From: DASQJL01 sp036380835
GTDB taxonomy: Bacteria; Eisenbacteria; RBG-16-71-46; SZUA-252
Assembly: GCA_036380835.1 (NCBI GenBank)
Contig: DASVDZ010000082.1
Coordinates: forward strand, 1-64,000
Length of the DNA: 64,000 nt
Direction: 5' to 3'
Shown here: positions 49,020 to 59,000 of the stretch, one piece after another
How the letters are laid out: each line of letters begins with the position of its first letter
Numbering within the stretch: the stretch's first letter is position 1
The notes under the pieces: generated by a model
Seen by the model: only the letters and a program-made list of their open reading frames with translations
Databases searched by the model: none
What the model was told of the DNA's origin: nothing
Program-made: the position numbers and the translations under genes

Positions 49020-52000
49020 ATGATCGGCAAGAAGTTGCGCGCGTACGAAATCACCGAGGAAATCGGATCGGGGGGGATGGCCACGGTCTACCGGGCCTAC
49101 CAGCCGAGCATGGACCGCCACGTCGCGATCAAGGTGATCCGGTCCTCGATCCTCCACGATCCGGCGCTTCGGGAGCGCTTCCAGCGCGAGGCGCGGCTCA
49201 TCGCGCGCCTCGAGCATCCGCACCTCCTGCCGGTCTATGACTTCGACGGCGAGCACGATCCTCCCTACATCGTCATGCGGTTCCTGGAGGGCGGGACGCT
49301 GAAGCAGGTGCAGCAACGGGGCGGCGTGCCGCGCGACGAGCTGCTCTACATCCTGCACCAGCTCGCGGGAGCGCTCGACTACGCCCATCGCCAGGGCATC
49401 GTGCATCGCGACCTGAAGCCTTCGAACGTCATGATCGACCGGGAGGGGAACGCGTTCCTCACCGATTTCGGCATCGCGCGCGCCGCCGGAGGGGACAAGG
49501 ACCTGACGGGCACGGGGCTCATGATCGGGACGCCGGGCTACATGGCGCCCGAGCAGGCCCGGGGCGACGGCCTGGTCGACAAGGCGGCCGACATCTACTC
49601 GCTCGGCGTGATGGCGTTCGAGATCCTGACGGGGTGCCAGCCCTACGAGAGCGAGAACGCGTTCGACGTGATCCTCGCCCACCTGAACGCCCCGATCCCG
49701 CGGGCCAGCGAGCGGCGGCCGGACGTTCCCAAGGCGGTCGACCTCGTGCTCGCCCGCGCCCTCGCCAAGGAGAAGGGTGAGCGCTACCCGACGGCCGCGG
49801 CCTTCGTCGAGGAGCTGACGCGCGCCCTCAGGATCAAGCCGAGCAACGCGCCGTCCGCGCTCCAGTCGATGACCCAGACCCTCTCCGTCGACCAGCTGGC
49901 GGCCCTGCAGGCGCAGCGGGAGTCGTCCGAGACGCCGAGCTCGTCCACGCCCTCCGATCAGCAGCGGCAGATGACGGCCGTCTCCGTGGACGTGAAGGAA
50001 TTCGCGGAGATCCTCTACGAGACCGGCGCCGACGCCGAGCGCGTCCGGGCGACGATGGAGGCGCTCTGGAGCGGCTTCGCCAAGATCGCGGCGGAATCGG
50101 GCGGCGTCATCCACAGCCGGACGGACGAGTCGGGACTCGTGCTCTGGGGCCGCGACCGGGCGCGCGAGGACGATTCCGAGAGCGCGATCCGGGCGGCGCT
50201 CCTGATGCGCGATCGCGCGCTGGCCGCGGCGCGTTCCGTGCTCGGGACGGAATGGGAGCCGACCGAGGAGGGCCCACTCCCGTTCACCGCCGGCATCACG
50301 ACGGGGCCGGTCCTTCTCGAGCGCGAATCGGACTCCGGGACGTACGCCGCGAGCGGCGCGCCGATCACGCTGGCGGGCCGGCTCAAGGACGCGGCCCCCG
50401 CGGGCGGCATCCTGGTCGCGCACGAGACCTATACGCTCGTCCGGGGCGTCTTCACGTTCCTCCAGGCCGATCCGCTCCGCGTGCGGGGGCGGAAGGAGCC
50501 GCTCGACGTCTATCTCGTGACGCAGGTGAAGCCGCGCGCGTTCCGTCTCAAGGCGCGAGGGATCGAGGGCGTCGAGACGAAGATGATCGGCCGCGAGATC
50601 GAGCTCCGGCTCCTCCAGGAGGCGCTGACGCTGACGCTCGAGGACGGCGAGACCCAGGTCGTGACCGTCGTCGGCGAGGCCGGCGTCGGGAAATCGCGGC
50701 TCCTCTACGAGTTCAGCAACTGGATGGAGCTGCAGGAGCAGACGGTCTGGTTCTTCCAGGCGCGCGCCACCCATCCGTCCATGCTCCAGCCCTATTCGCT
50801 CACCCGCGATCTCTTCTCGTTCCGGTTCCGCATCCTCGATTCCGACCCGCTCACCCAGGTGCACGAGAAGTTCGTGCAGGGGATCGAGGGGTTCCTCGGC
50901 GCCGGATCGACGCGGAAGGCCTACCTGATCGGGCAGCTGGTCGGGTTCGACTTCACCGACAAGCCGGAAGTGGAGGCCGCCCTCCAGGACGCCGACGCCT
51001 TCCGCCGCACCGCGCAGCAGTACCTGGGCGAGTTCTTCACCTCGGCCTCGAAGACGAACCCGGTGGTCATCCACATCGAGGACATCCACTGGGCCGACGA
51101 CCGCTCGCTCGACCTGATCAACAACCTCGTGCGGGAGAACACCGAGCTCCCGCTGTTCGTGCTCTGCATGGCGCGGCCCAGCCTCTACGAGCGCCGCCCG
51201 CAGTGGGGCGAGGGCCAGCGCTTCCACGAGCGCATCCAGCTCGAGCCGCTCTCCCAGCTCTCGAGCCGACGGCTCGTCCGGGAGCTCCTGAAGAACGTCC
51301 CCGAGGTGCCGACCGCGCTCCGCGATCTGGTCGTCGACCGCGCCGACGGCAATCCCTTCTACATCGAAGAGCTGATCAAGGCGCTGATCGACGACCGCGT
51401 GATCGTGAAGGGAGAGGAGGCGTGGTCGGTCGACACCTCCCGTCTCTCCACGGTGCGCGTCCCGGCCACGCTCACGGGCGTGCTCCAGGCGCGGCTCGAC
51501 ACGCTCCCGGCGCCGCTCCACCAGCTGCTCCAGCGCGCCTCGGTCGTCGGCAGGATCTTCTGGGACGCGGCGGCGGTCCGGCTGAGCCAGGAGACCGCCG
51601 GGCAGAAGCCGGCCGAGGTGCAGGCGATGCTGGAAGACCTGCGCGACCGCGAGATGATCCTGCAGCGGGAGGAGTCGGGGTTCGCCGGCACCGTGGAGTA
51701 CGTCTTCCGCCACGCCATCCTCCGCGACGTGACGTACGAGACGGTGGTGCCGAGGCAGCGGCGGACGTTCCACAAGCTGGTCGGCGACTGGCTCCTCGAA
51801 GTTGGCGGCGAGCGCGCGGGCGAACACACGATCCTCGTGGCGGAGCACTACGGGCGCGCCGAGGAGGCCGCCATGGCGGCGGCGCAGCTGAAGAAGGCCG
51901 GCGAGCGCGCCCTCTATCTCGCCACCTACGAGGAGGCCGCCACGCTCTTCCAGCGGGCGAAGGAGATCCTGGCGGGTCCCGCGCACGCGGCGCAGCGGAT

Positions 52001-52958
52001 CGAGGTGGAGATCCTGCGCGCCGAGCTCGAGGTGAACCGAGGCTCCTATCCGAAGGCGATCGAGATCCTGAAGCCGGCCCTCGACGAGGCCCGCGCCATC
52101 AAGCACGAGGTCCTCCAGGCGAGCGTGCTGGGGCAGCTCGGACGGATCGCCATGTGGCAGCGGGACATGCCGGCCGCCGAGGAATACCTCGCCGAGGCCC
52201 TTCGCATCGCCCGGGCCTCGAACGACAAGCCGACGTTGGTCTTCACCCTCCGCCAGCTCGGGAACACGACGTACCGGAGCGACCTCAAGTCGGCGCGGGC
52301 CTGCCTGGAGGAGAGCATCGGCCTGGCGCGCGAGATCGGGGATCGACGGAGCGAGGCCACGGGATTGAACTCCCTCGGCAATCTCTACAGCTACGAGGAC
52401 GACGATCCGCGCGCGATCGAGACGTACGAGCGCGCCCGGGGCATCTTCCGCGACCTCGGCATGCGCACCTCCGAGTGCATGGTTCTCGGAAACCTCTCCT
52501 TCCTGCATGCGAATCTCGGCGATCTCGAGTCGGCCGAGCGCGAGGCGAAGACCTGCCTCTCCATCTGCCGTGAGACGGGAGGGGTGCAGTTCCGGATCGC
52601 GGGCGAAGTCGCCATGACCGACATCTGCATCCGGGCGGGCCGGGACGCCGAGGCCCGGAAGTACGCGCTCATGGCCCTCGGCACCGGAAGGGAGGTGGGC
52701 GTGCCGCTCACGTACCTGCCGATGCAGCTCGGCATCCTCAAGATCCGGAGCGGCGACCGGCCGGCGGGCCTCGCCTGGATCGGCCACACGCGCGCGCACG
52801 AAGAGGCGTTCCGCAAGGAGGTCGCGCGCGACATCCAACGGCTGTGGGGCGAATTGAAGGGCGACCTGTCCGACGAAGAGGCCGAGGCGGCGATGAAGCG
52901 CGGCGAGAGCCTGGACCTGGAGGAGATCCTCGCCCAGGCGGAGCGGGACGGGTCGTAG
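49020..52958 (+). CDS. Giant kinase - cyclase-like - AAA ATPase - TPR signalling protein
   Basis: Four modules make up this 1312-residue protein. The first is a kinase domain with IGSGGMATVYRA, K38 and HRDLKPSN (D131). A linker leads to a class III nucleotide cyclase-like domain (about 315-505), which begins TAVSVDVKEF with D324 at the first metal-ligand position. The second metal site is altered (RTDESGLVLWG instead of GDG), so it may be a degenerate regulatory domain. A STAND/AAA-type ATPase follows with Walker A GEAGVGKS (552-559) and IHIEDIHWADDRSLD. Last comes a long TPR array (about 870-1290). This domain order is familiar from predicted bacterial guanylate-cyclase/ATPase regulators. 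It has no membrane helix. It is divergent from rho and convergent with citrate synthase. Confidence 0.92.
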   Translation: MIGKKLRAYEITEEIGSGGMATVYRAYQPSMDRHVAIKVIRSSILHDPALRERFQREARLIARLEHPHLLPVYDFDGEHDPPYIVMRFLEGGTLKQVQQRGGVPRDELLYILHQLAGALDYAHRQGIVHRDLKPSNVMIDREGNAFLTDFGIARAAGGDKDLTGTGLMIGTPGYMAPEQARGDGLVDKAADIYSLGVMAFEILTGCQPYESENAFDVILAHLNAPIPRASERRPDVPKAVDLVLARALAKEKGERYPTAAAFVEELTRALRIKPSNAPSALQSMTQTLSVDQLAALQAQRESSETPSSSTPSDQQRQMTAVSVDVKEFAEILYETGADAERVRATMEALWSGFAKIAAESGGVIHSRTDESGLVLWGRDRAREDDSESAIRAALLMRDRALAAARSVLGTEWEPTEEGPLPFTAGITTGPVLLERESDSGTYAASGAPITLAGRLKDAAPAGGILVAHETYTLVRGVFTFLQADPLRVRGRKEPLDVYLVTQVKPRAFRLKARGIEGVETKMIGREIELRLLQEALTLTLEDGETQVVTVVGEAGVGKSRLLYEFSNWMELQEQTVWFFQARATHPSMLQPYSLTRDLFSFRFRILDSDPLTQVHEKFVQGIEGFLGAGSTRKAYLIGQLVGFDFTDKPEVEAALQDADAFRRTAQQYLGEFFTSASKTNPVVIHIEDIHWADDRSLDLINNLVRENTELPLFVLCMARPSLYERRPQWGEGQRFHERIQLEPLSQLSSRRLVRELLKNVPEVPTALRDLVVDRADGNPFYIEELIKALIDDRVIVKGEEAWSVDTSRLSTVRVPATLTGVLQARLDTLPAPLHQLLQRASVVGRIFWDAAAVRLSQETAGQKPAEVQAMLEDLRDREMILQREESGFAGTVEYVFRHAILRDVTYETVVPRQRRTFHKLVGDWLLEVGGERAGEHTILVAEHYGRAEEAAMAAAQLKKAGERALYLATYEEAATLFQRAKEILAGPAHAAQRIEVEILRAELEVNRGSYPKAIEILKPALDEARAIKHEVLQASVLGQLGRIAMWQRDMPAAEEYLAEALRIARASNDKPTLVFTLRQLGNTTYRSDLKSARACLEESIGLAREIGDRRSEATGLNSLGNLYSYEDDDPRAIETYERARGIFRDLGMRTSECMVLGNLSFLHANLGDLESAEREAKTCLSICRETGGVQFRIAGEVAMTDICIRAGRDAEARKYALMALGTGREVGVPLTYLPMQLGILKIRSGDRPAGLAWIGHTRAHEEAFRKEVARDIQRLWGELKGDLSDEEAEAAMKRGESLDLEEILAQAERDGS

Positions 52959-53009
52959 CCGCTCCGAGACCGGCGAAGGCGACCGAAGCGCCGGCGGTCC
53001 GGAAACGAG

Positions 53010-53042
53010 GCGGCCCCGGACGACTCTCGCCGCCGGGGCCGC
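53010..53042. terminator. Hairpin 1 between convergent kinase and citrate synthase genes
   Basis: A perfect 10-bp GC stem (53010-53019 with 53033-53042) and a 13-base loop lie 52 bases after the kinase stop. There is no T-run, and it would fold in transcripts from either side. Confidence 0.5.
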
Positions 53043-53061
53043 GACCACCCCACCCTGCAAC

Positions 53062-53085
53062 CCGCGTGGGGCCCGCCCCACGCGG
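53062..53085. terminator. Hairpin 2 between convergent genes
   Basis: A perfect 10-bp stem (53062-53071 with 53076-53085) and a CCCG loop end 12 bases before the citrate synthase stop codon. Together with hairpin 1 it forms a two-stem barrier between convergent transcripts, without T-runs on either side. Confidence 0.55.
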
Positions 53086-53096
53086 AGCCTTCCCGC

Positions 53097-54404
53097 TCAG
53101 CCGCGATCGGCGAGCGGCAGGTATTTCCTCTTCGGCGACCCGACGTAGATCTGGCGCGGCCGGGCGATCCGGAAGCTCTTGTCGTGCCGCATCTCGATCC
53201 ACTGCGCGATCCAGCCCGGGAGCCGGCCGAGCGTAAACATCACCGTGAACATGTTCACCGGGATGCCCATCGCCTGGTAGATGACGCCCGAGTAGAAGTC
53301 GACGTTCGGGTACAGCTTGTGGCTCACGAAGTAGTCGTCCTTGAGCGCGACCTCTTCGAGGCGCATGGCGATTTCGAGCTTCCGGCTCGAGACGCCGACG
53401 CGCGCGATCACGTCGCCGCAGGCCTTCTTGAGGATCGCGGCGCGCGGATCGTAGCTCTTGTAGACCCGGTGCCCGAATCCCATGAGCCGCGTCGTGTCGT
53501 TCTTGTCCTTGGCTTTGGCGAGGAACCGATCGGCGTTCCCGTCCTCGCGCTCGATCTGCTCGAGCATCTCGATGACCTGCTGGTTCGCCCCTCCATGGAG
53601 CGAGCCCCAGAGCGCGCTGATTCCCGCCGCGATGCTCGCGTAGAGATTCGCCCTCGAGCTGCCGACCATCCGCACCGTGCTGGTCGAACAATTCTGCTCG
53701 TGGTCGGCGTGCAGGATCAGGAGCAGGTCCACCACGCGGGCCAGCACGGGATCGACCTCGTAGTCCTCGCTCGGCACGCCGAACATCATGCGGAGGAAGT
53801 TCGAGTCGTAGTCCAGCCGATTCATCGGGTACATGAACGGCTGCCCGATGGAGTGCTTGTAGGAGCACGCCGCGATCGTCGGCATCTTCGCGATCAGCCG
53901 GATGACCGTGTCGTGGAGCTGCCGCTCGCTCTCGGGCTGCTGATAGAACGTGGCGAGCGCGCCGACGGCCGCCGCGCAGATCGGCATCGGATGGGCGTCT
54001 TTCGGCAGGGCGTCGAAGAACCGGCCGAAGTCCTGGTGCAGCATGGTGTGGCGGGTGACCTCGTGCGTGAACCCTTCCAGCTCGGACCGGGTCGGAAGCT
54101 CTCCGTAGAGGAGCAGCCACGCGACCTCGAGGAAGGTGCTCTGCGCGGCCAGCTCCTCGATCGGATAGCCGCGGTAACGCAGGATCCCCTTCTCTCCGTC
54201 GATGAAGGTGATCGCGCTCTGGCACGAGCCCGTGTTGGCGTAGCCCGGGTCGAGGGTGATGAGACCGGTCGTCGCGCGGAGCTTCTCGATATCGATCGCC
54301 GCCTCCTGCTCGGTGCCGCGGACGATCGGCAGGGTCGCCGAGGTTCCGTTGAACGAGAGGGTGGCCGTATCGGGACTCTTCTGTTCCTTGAGCTGCGTCG
54401 TCAT
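53097..54404 (-). CDS. gltA: Citrate synthase
   Basis: The 435-residue protein is a full-length type II citrate synthase. Catalytic landmarks are present: KHSIGQPFMYPMN (substrate histidine region), SLHGGANQQVIEML (second active-site histidine) and PNVDFYSGVIYQAMG with the catalytic aspartate. A GFGHRVYKSYDPRA arginine loop is also present. It condenses acetyl-CoA with oxaloacetate in the TCA cycle in the cytoplasm. The start at 54404 has GGAGGT upstream. The N-terminal leader (about 1-50) is the beta-domain seen in type II enzymes that respond to NADH. It is a stand-alone gene between rsgA and the giant kinase. Confidence 0.97.
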   Translation of the reverse strand: MTTQLKEQKSPDTATLSFNGTSATLPIVRGTEQEAAIDIEKLRATTGLITLDPGYANTGSCQSAITFIDGEKGILRYRGYPIEELAAQSTFLEVAWLLLYGELPTRSELEGFTHEVTRHTMLHQDFGRFFDALPKDAHPMPICAAAVGALATFYQQPESERQLHDTVIRLIAKMPTIAACSYKHSIGQPFMYPMNRLDYDSNFLRMMFGVPSEDYEVDPVLARVVDLLLILHADHEQNCSTSTVRMVGSSRANLYASIAAGISALWGSLHGGANQQVIEMLEQIEREDGNADRFLAKAKDKNDTTRLMGFGHRVYKSYDPRAAILKKACGDVIARVGVSSRKLEIAMRLEEVALKDDYFVSHKLYPNVDFYSGVIYQAMGIPVNMFTVMFTLGRLPGWIAQWIEMRHDKSFRIARPRQIYVGSPKRKYLPLADRG

Positions 54405-54595
54405 GGCACTACCTCCGGATAGGCGCTTCGAAACGGCTTCGCCGGGCTCGCTCGGGCCCGGGGCCGAGAATGGCTCAACCGACAGCATACTCCGGCCGCG
54501 CCGCTTCGTCGCTCCTACCAAGGTATCGGTCGGGGAGGCACCAGGGGAGGCCGGGCGTCGGCACGGATCCCGCCGGCGCCGACGCCGGGGGGCCC

Positions 54596-55681
54596 TCACC
54601 GGACGTTCCTCTTGTCCGGCCGCTGCCGCGCCGCGCGATGAATCTTTCGCCACCGGTCCGCCTCGGCGCGCCGAAGGCGCTCGTCGGTCTTGGCCGCCTC
54701 GTGGATCACCTCGCGCTGGAGCTTCCGGTAGCTCCGGAACCGCTCGGGCTCGAGCCGGCCCGTCTCGAGCGCTTCGCGCACCGCGCATCCCGGCTCGGCC
54801 TCGTGCCCGCAGTCCCGGAACCGGCAGCCGGCGGCGATCGCCTCCACGTCCTCGAACGCGTGGGAGAGTCCCGCCTCTCCCTCCCACATGAGGAGCGTGC
54901 GCATGCCGGGCGTATCGAGGAGCATTCCTCCCCCCGGAAGGAGAACCAGCTGCCTCGACGTCGTGGTGTGGCGGCCGCGGTCGTCCTCGCGGATCGCGTG
55001 GACCCGGAGCAGGTCCCGCCCCGCGAAGCGATTCACGATCGTCGACTTGCCGACGCCCGAGGAGCCGACCAGGGCGACGGTGCGTCCGGTCTCGATGTAG
55101 GGCAAGAGCGAGTCGAGGCCGCCCGGCTCGAGCGCCGAAACCACGTGCACCGAGACCCCTCGGGCGACCCGCTCGACCCCCTCAAGCAGGGAGGCCGGGT
55201 CGGGGCAGAGATCGGCCTTGCTCAAGACGATGACCGGCGTGGCGCCGCTTTCCCAGAGGAGCGCGAGATATCGCTCCATCCGCCGGAGGTTCAGGTCGTG
55301 GTTGAGCGACTGCACGAGGAACACGGTGTCGACGTTCGCGGCGATCACCTGCTCGACCGAGCGCTCCCCGGCCTCCTTCCGGGAGAACTTCGTGCGACGC
55401 GGGAGCACCCGGTGGAGGAGCGCCTCGCCACGCTCCGCGCCGCCCTCCGGGACGCGCGCCATGGCCCAATCGCCGACGCAGGGCCGGTCGGCGCCCGTCG
55501 TTTCGATTCGGTGGCGGAGCTGTCCCGCGAGCTTCGCGAAATAGAGGCCGGCCGCTCCGGCGGCCCGGTAGCTTCCTCGCTGTTCCTCGACGATCCGCGC
55601 CGGGACCAGGCCGGCGTCCAACGCGGGATCCAGATGCGCTTCGAAATAGCGGTTCCAGCCCAACGCTTCCAGATGGGACAC
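54596..55681 (-). CDS. rsgA: Ribosome small-subunit-dependent GTPase A
   Basis: This 361-residue protein has an OB-fold N-terminal region (CVGDWAMARVPEGG), then a circularly permuted GTPase. G4 comes first (VIVLSKADL), then G1 GSSGVGKSTIVNRF, and G3 DTPGM after a TTTSRQ segment. A zinc knuckle follows, with CRFRDCGHEAEPGCAV supplying the Cys/His ligands. A basic tail ends the protein. RsgA assists late maturation of the 30S ribosomal subunit and releases factors from it. The gene stands alone, with the same strand as citrate synthase but a 191-base gap. Confidence 0.95.
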   Translation of the reverse strand: MSHLEALGWNRYFEAHLDPALDAGLVPARIVEEQRGSYRAAGAAGLYFAKLAGQLRHRIETTGADRPCVGDWAMARVPEGGAERGEALLHRVLPRRTKFSRKEAGERSVEQVIAANVDTVFLVQSLNHDLNLRRMERYLALLWESGATPVIVLSKADLCPDPASLLEGVERVARGVSVHVVSALEPGGLDSLLPYIETGRTVALVGSSGVGKSTIVNRFAGRDLLRVHAIREDDRGRHTTTSRQLVLLPGGGMLLDTPGMRTLLMWEGEAGLSHAFEDVEAIAAGCRFRDCGHEAEPGCAVREALETGRLEPERFRSYRKLQREVIHEAAKTDERLRRAEADRWRKIHRAARQRPDKRNVR

Positions 55682-56014
55682 GGCGTCTTACTCCTCGGGC
55701 GTGCGGGCGCGCGCGCCGGATGCGGAGCCTGGGCTCGGGGCGCGAGCGGACGCGTCAACGTCTCCCCGGCGCGGGTGGCCGCCGGGACGGTCTCGTGGGC
55801 AATCGGGGGTTTCGGGGGAGCCGGCGTTCGGGCCGGCCGGAAGGGAACCGGTGAGGGATACCCTAGCGGCCGGACGCGGCTCCGAGGGTTACCGTGGCGG
55901 TCTTCATAGGACGGGCCCTCCGTAGGTCGGGGGAAAGGAGCGCCCGGCGGCGCGCCGGGCTCGTACGAATACGATACCCGGCGCCGCCGCTCCGGTCAAT
56001 CCGCTCGCGAAGGC
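55682..56014. other. 333-base intergenic region, no gene seen
   Basis: The stretch carries the promoter region of rsgA (minus) and the 3' end of the tricorn-like gene. No open frame has a ribosome site and coding character. The only clear element is the hairpin at 55942-55960. Confidence 0.5.
55942..55960 (-). terminator. Hairpin downstream of the tricorn-like gene
   Basis: A perfect 8-bp stem (GCCCGGCG with CGCCGGGC) with a three-base loop lies 54 bases after the tricorn stop. On the minus strand it is followed by GCTCCTTTCCCC, a weak pyrimidine run. It is a plausible terminator. Confidence 0.45.
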
Positions 56015-59000
56015 CTACTTCGTGCCGGCGGTCTCGCCCTGGAACGCCTCGCGGGTGCGCTGCCGCACGGGGCCGAACTCGGGAACGATCGGCGGATGCG
56101 CCTGTTTCAGGCGGAGCACTTCCTCGATGCCGCGATCGAGCTGCGCGTCGATACCCTTCGCCACGTCCTGGGGCATGTCGTCGACGACGATGTCGGGATC
56201 GACGCCGTGGTTCTCGATGGTCCAGCCGCCCTGGGGCTCCCACCACGCGGCCTCGGGCTCGGTGGCCAGGCCGCCATCCACGAGCTGGCGCGCCCCGCTG
56301 ATGCCGACGACGCCGCCCCACGTGCGCTTGCCGATCACCGGCGCCAGCTTCTCGCGCTGGATCACGGCGGGGAAGATGTCGCCGTCGGAGCCGGCGAACT
56401 CGTTCGTCAAGACCACGAAGGGGCCGTTGAGCGTCCGGTAGGGGTAGGAGCTGAGCCCGCCCAGACGGGACCGGTCGAAGCTCACGATGCTCCGACGAAG
56501 GCGCTCGACGATCATCTGGGATACCGCGCCGCCGCCGTTCCACCGGGCGTCCACGACCATCCCCTGTTTGTCGAGCTGCGGGTAGAACCAGCGATTGAAC
56601 TGGATGAGGCCGTCCTTCCACATGTCGGGGAGATGCACGTAGCCGATCGTTCCGCCGCTCTTCTGCGCCACGTATTCGCGATTCCGCCGCACCCAGTCGA
56701 CGTACCGGAGCGTGGCGTCGGACGGAACGGTCTCCACCACCACGTCCCGCGATCCGGCGGCCGCGTTCCGCGCGTTCACCGTGAGCACGACGCTTCGCCC
56801 CGCCAGATCGGCGAAGTACGAGTAGAACGACCGTCCTGGCTCGAAGGGCCGGTGATTCACCGCGAGAATGTACTCGCCCTCCTTGACGTCCGCGCCGGGA
56901 GCCCGGAGCGGCGAGACGACGCCGTCGGCGGGATCGCCCCGGTAGATGCGGTCCACCCGATACGCGGAGCCGTCCCGCTTCACGTCGGCCCCGAGGAGCC
57001 CGACCGACACGTGCGGCACGTCCACTCCCGGATCGCCGCCGAACGTGTAGGTGTGCGAATTGTTGAGCTCGCCGATCAGCTCGCCGATCAAGTCCTTGAG
57101 ATCGGAGCGCGAGGCGAGCCGGGGGAGGAGCGTCGCGTACTGATCCCCGATCTTCTTCCAGTCGAGACCGCCGAGGCCGGGATCCCAGAAGAAGTCCCGC
57201 TCGTTGCGCCAGGCTTCGTAGTACATCTGGGTCCACTCCTCGACCGGATCGAGGTCGATCACGACGTCGGACATGTCCACCTTCGCGTCCGAGAGGTCGG
57301 AGGGAACGGCCCCCGCGTCGACGACGTAGATCTCGCCCTGGTCCTTCATCACCGCGATCTTCTTCCCCTCGGCGGCGAGGCTGTACGCGGACATTCCGTC
57401 CGCGAAGGATTCCGGCTTCCGCTTCTCGAGGTCGAAGGAAACCAGCGTGTTCTCCGGCTTCGGCTCCGCGAAGAGACCGGGCTGCTCGGCGAACCCCTTC
57501 ACGGGGGACGAGACGTAGAAGACGTGGCTCGACGTCGCGCCGAGGCTCGAGTAATCGCCGAGCGGGACGTCGAACATCACGACGCGGTCCGCGATTCCGT
57601 CGAAGTCGATCTCGATCGGCTTGGGCGCCTCGGGCTTCTCCGAGTCGTCGGCCTTCTTGTCGGTGGACTTCTTCTCCTTCTTGTCACCGCCCGCGCCCGC
57701 CTTGTCCTTGGAGTCGGACGTCTCCTTCTTCCCGTCGTCGGGCAGCCCCTCGAGATCGGCGAGCGGGTTCTTGACGTCCTTCCGGAGGAGCACCAGGTAG
57801 GGGCGGACGTTCTTCGCCTCGACGTTGTCCCAGTCGACGGTTCCGAGGATCGGGTTGGTGTTCCGGTGACTGAGGAAGTAGAGATAGCGGCCGTCGGGGT
57901 CCCACGCCGGCGAGTAGTCGTCGGTGGCGAACCCCGTGATCTCGTGGACCGCGCCCGCCTTGGCGTCGAAGACGCAGACGCCGGCGTAGTCGGTGGCGCG
58001 CGTCTTGGAGTAGGCGAGCCAGCGGCTGTCGGGGCTCCAGACGTAGTCGTGGATCGGGGCCTGCTTGCTCTGGTCCACGCGCCGCGGCGTTCCGCCCCCG
58101 GTCGGGATCACCCAGAGCGTCTGCGCCTGATCGGCGACCGCGACCCATTTCCCGTCCGGGGAGACGCGCGGGGGGAAATACCAGCCGTTCGCTCCCGCGG
58201 GCTTCACCACCTTGGGCTCGCCTCGCCCCCACGCGTCCCGGATCCGGATCTCCTGCTCGTGGGGCGCGTCGGTCACGTAGACGAGGCGCTTGCCGTCCCC
58301 GTCGAAGCTCGCCCAGCTCTCTCTTGCGCCCGTCCCTCCCATGACCGGAAGCGTCACGCCCTTCTTCACCGGGACGGAGAAGACCTCTCCGCGGGTCGTG
58401 ACGGCCACCCGGTCGCCCTCGGGGGAGAGATCGAACCAGGTGAGGGTCGACGCGGCGTCGGGATACCGCGAACGGGTCAACGCGCGCTCGCCGGGCAGCT
58501 CGATCGGGACCTGGCGCTCGGATCCGTCGCTCGGATCGAAGACGTGCACGTCGGCCGCGACCGTGAAGGCGATGCGGCCGTCCGGGCCCATGCTGGGCCA
58601 GCGCGCGTCCCATTCCTTGAAGTCGGTGTGGCGCTTGAGATCGGTCCCGTCGGGCCGGATCGACCAGATGTTCGTGGTGCCGCCCTTGTCGGAGAGGTAC
58701 CAGATCCGGCCGCCGTGCCACATGGGGAACGCGTTCGCGCCGTCGAACGTGGTGATCTGCTTGAAGTCGCCCTTCTCCGGCGTGCCGACCCAGATCTGCG
58801 CCGCCGTGCCCCCCCGGTAGCGCTTCCACGTCGCGGTCTCACGCGACGAGCGGTTGAACGCCCACTGCCCCGATTCCGGGTCGATGCTCAGGCGCCAGGC
58901 CCATCCGATCGGTATCACCTCGGGGTCGCCGCCCGCGGCCGGGACGCGCCAGATCTCGCTGGCTCCGGTCGGACTCGAGCGGCTGCTCCGGAAGAGGACG

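Noticed and set aside
48801..53081. Upstream extension of the Rho frame through the giant kinase
   Set aside because: This is antisense text (ARG/LEU/GLU-rich) opposite the plus-strand kinase gene. Rho similarity begins only at the ATG at 48800.
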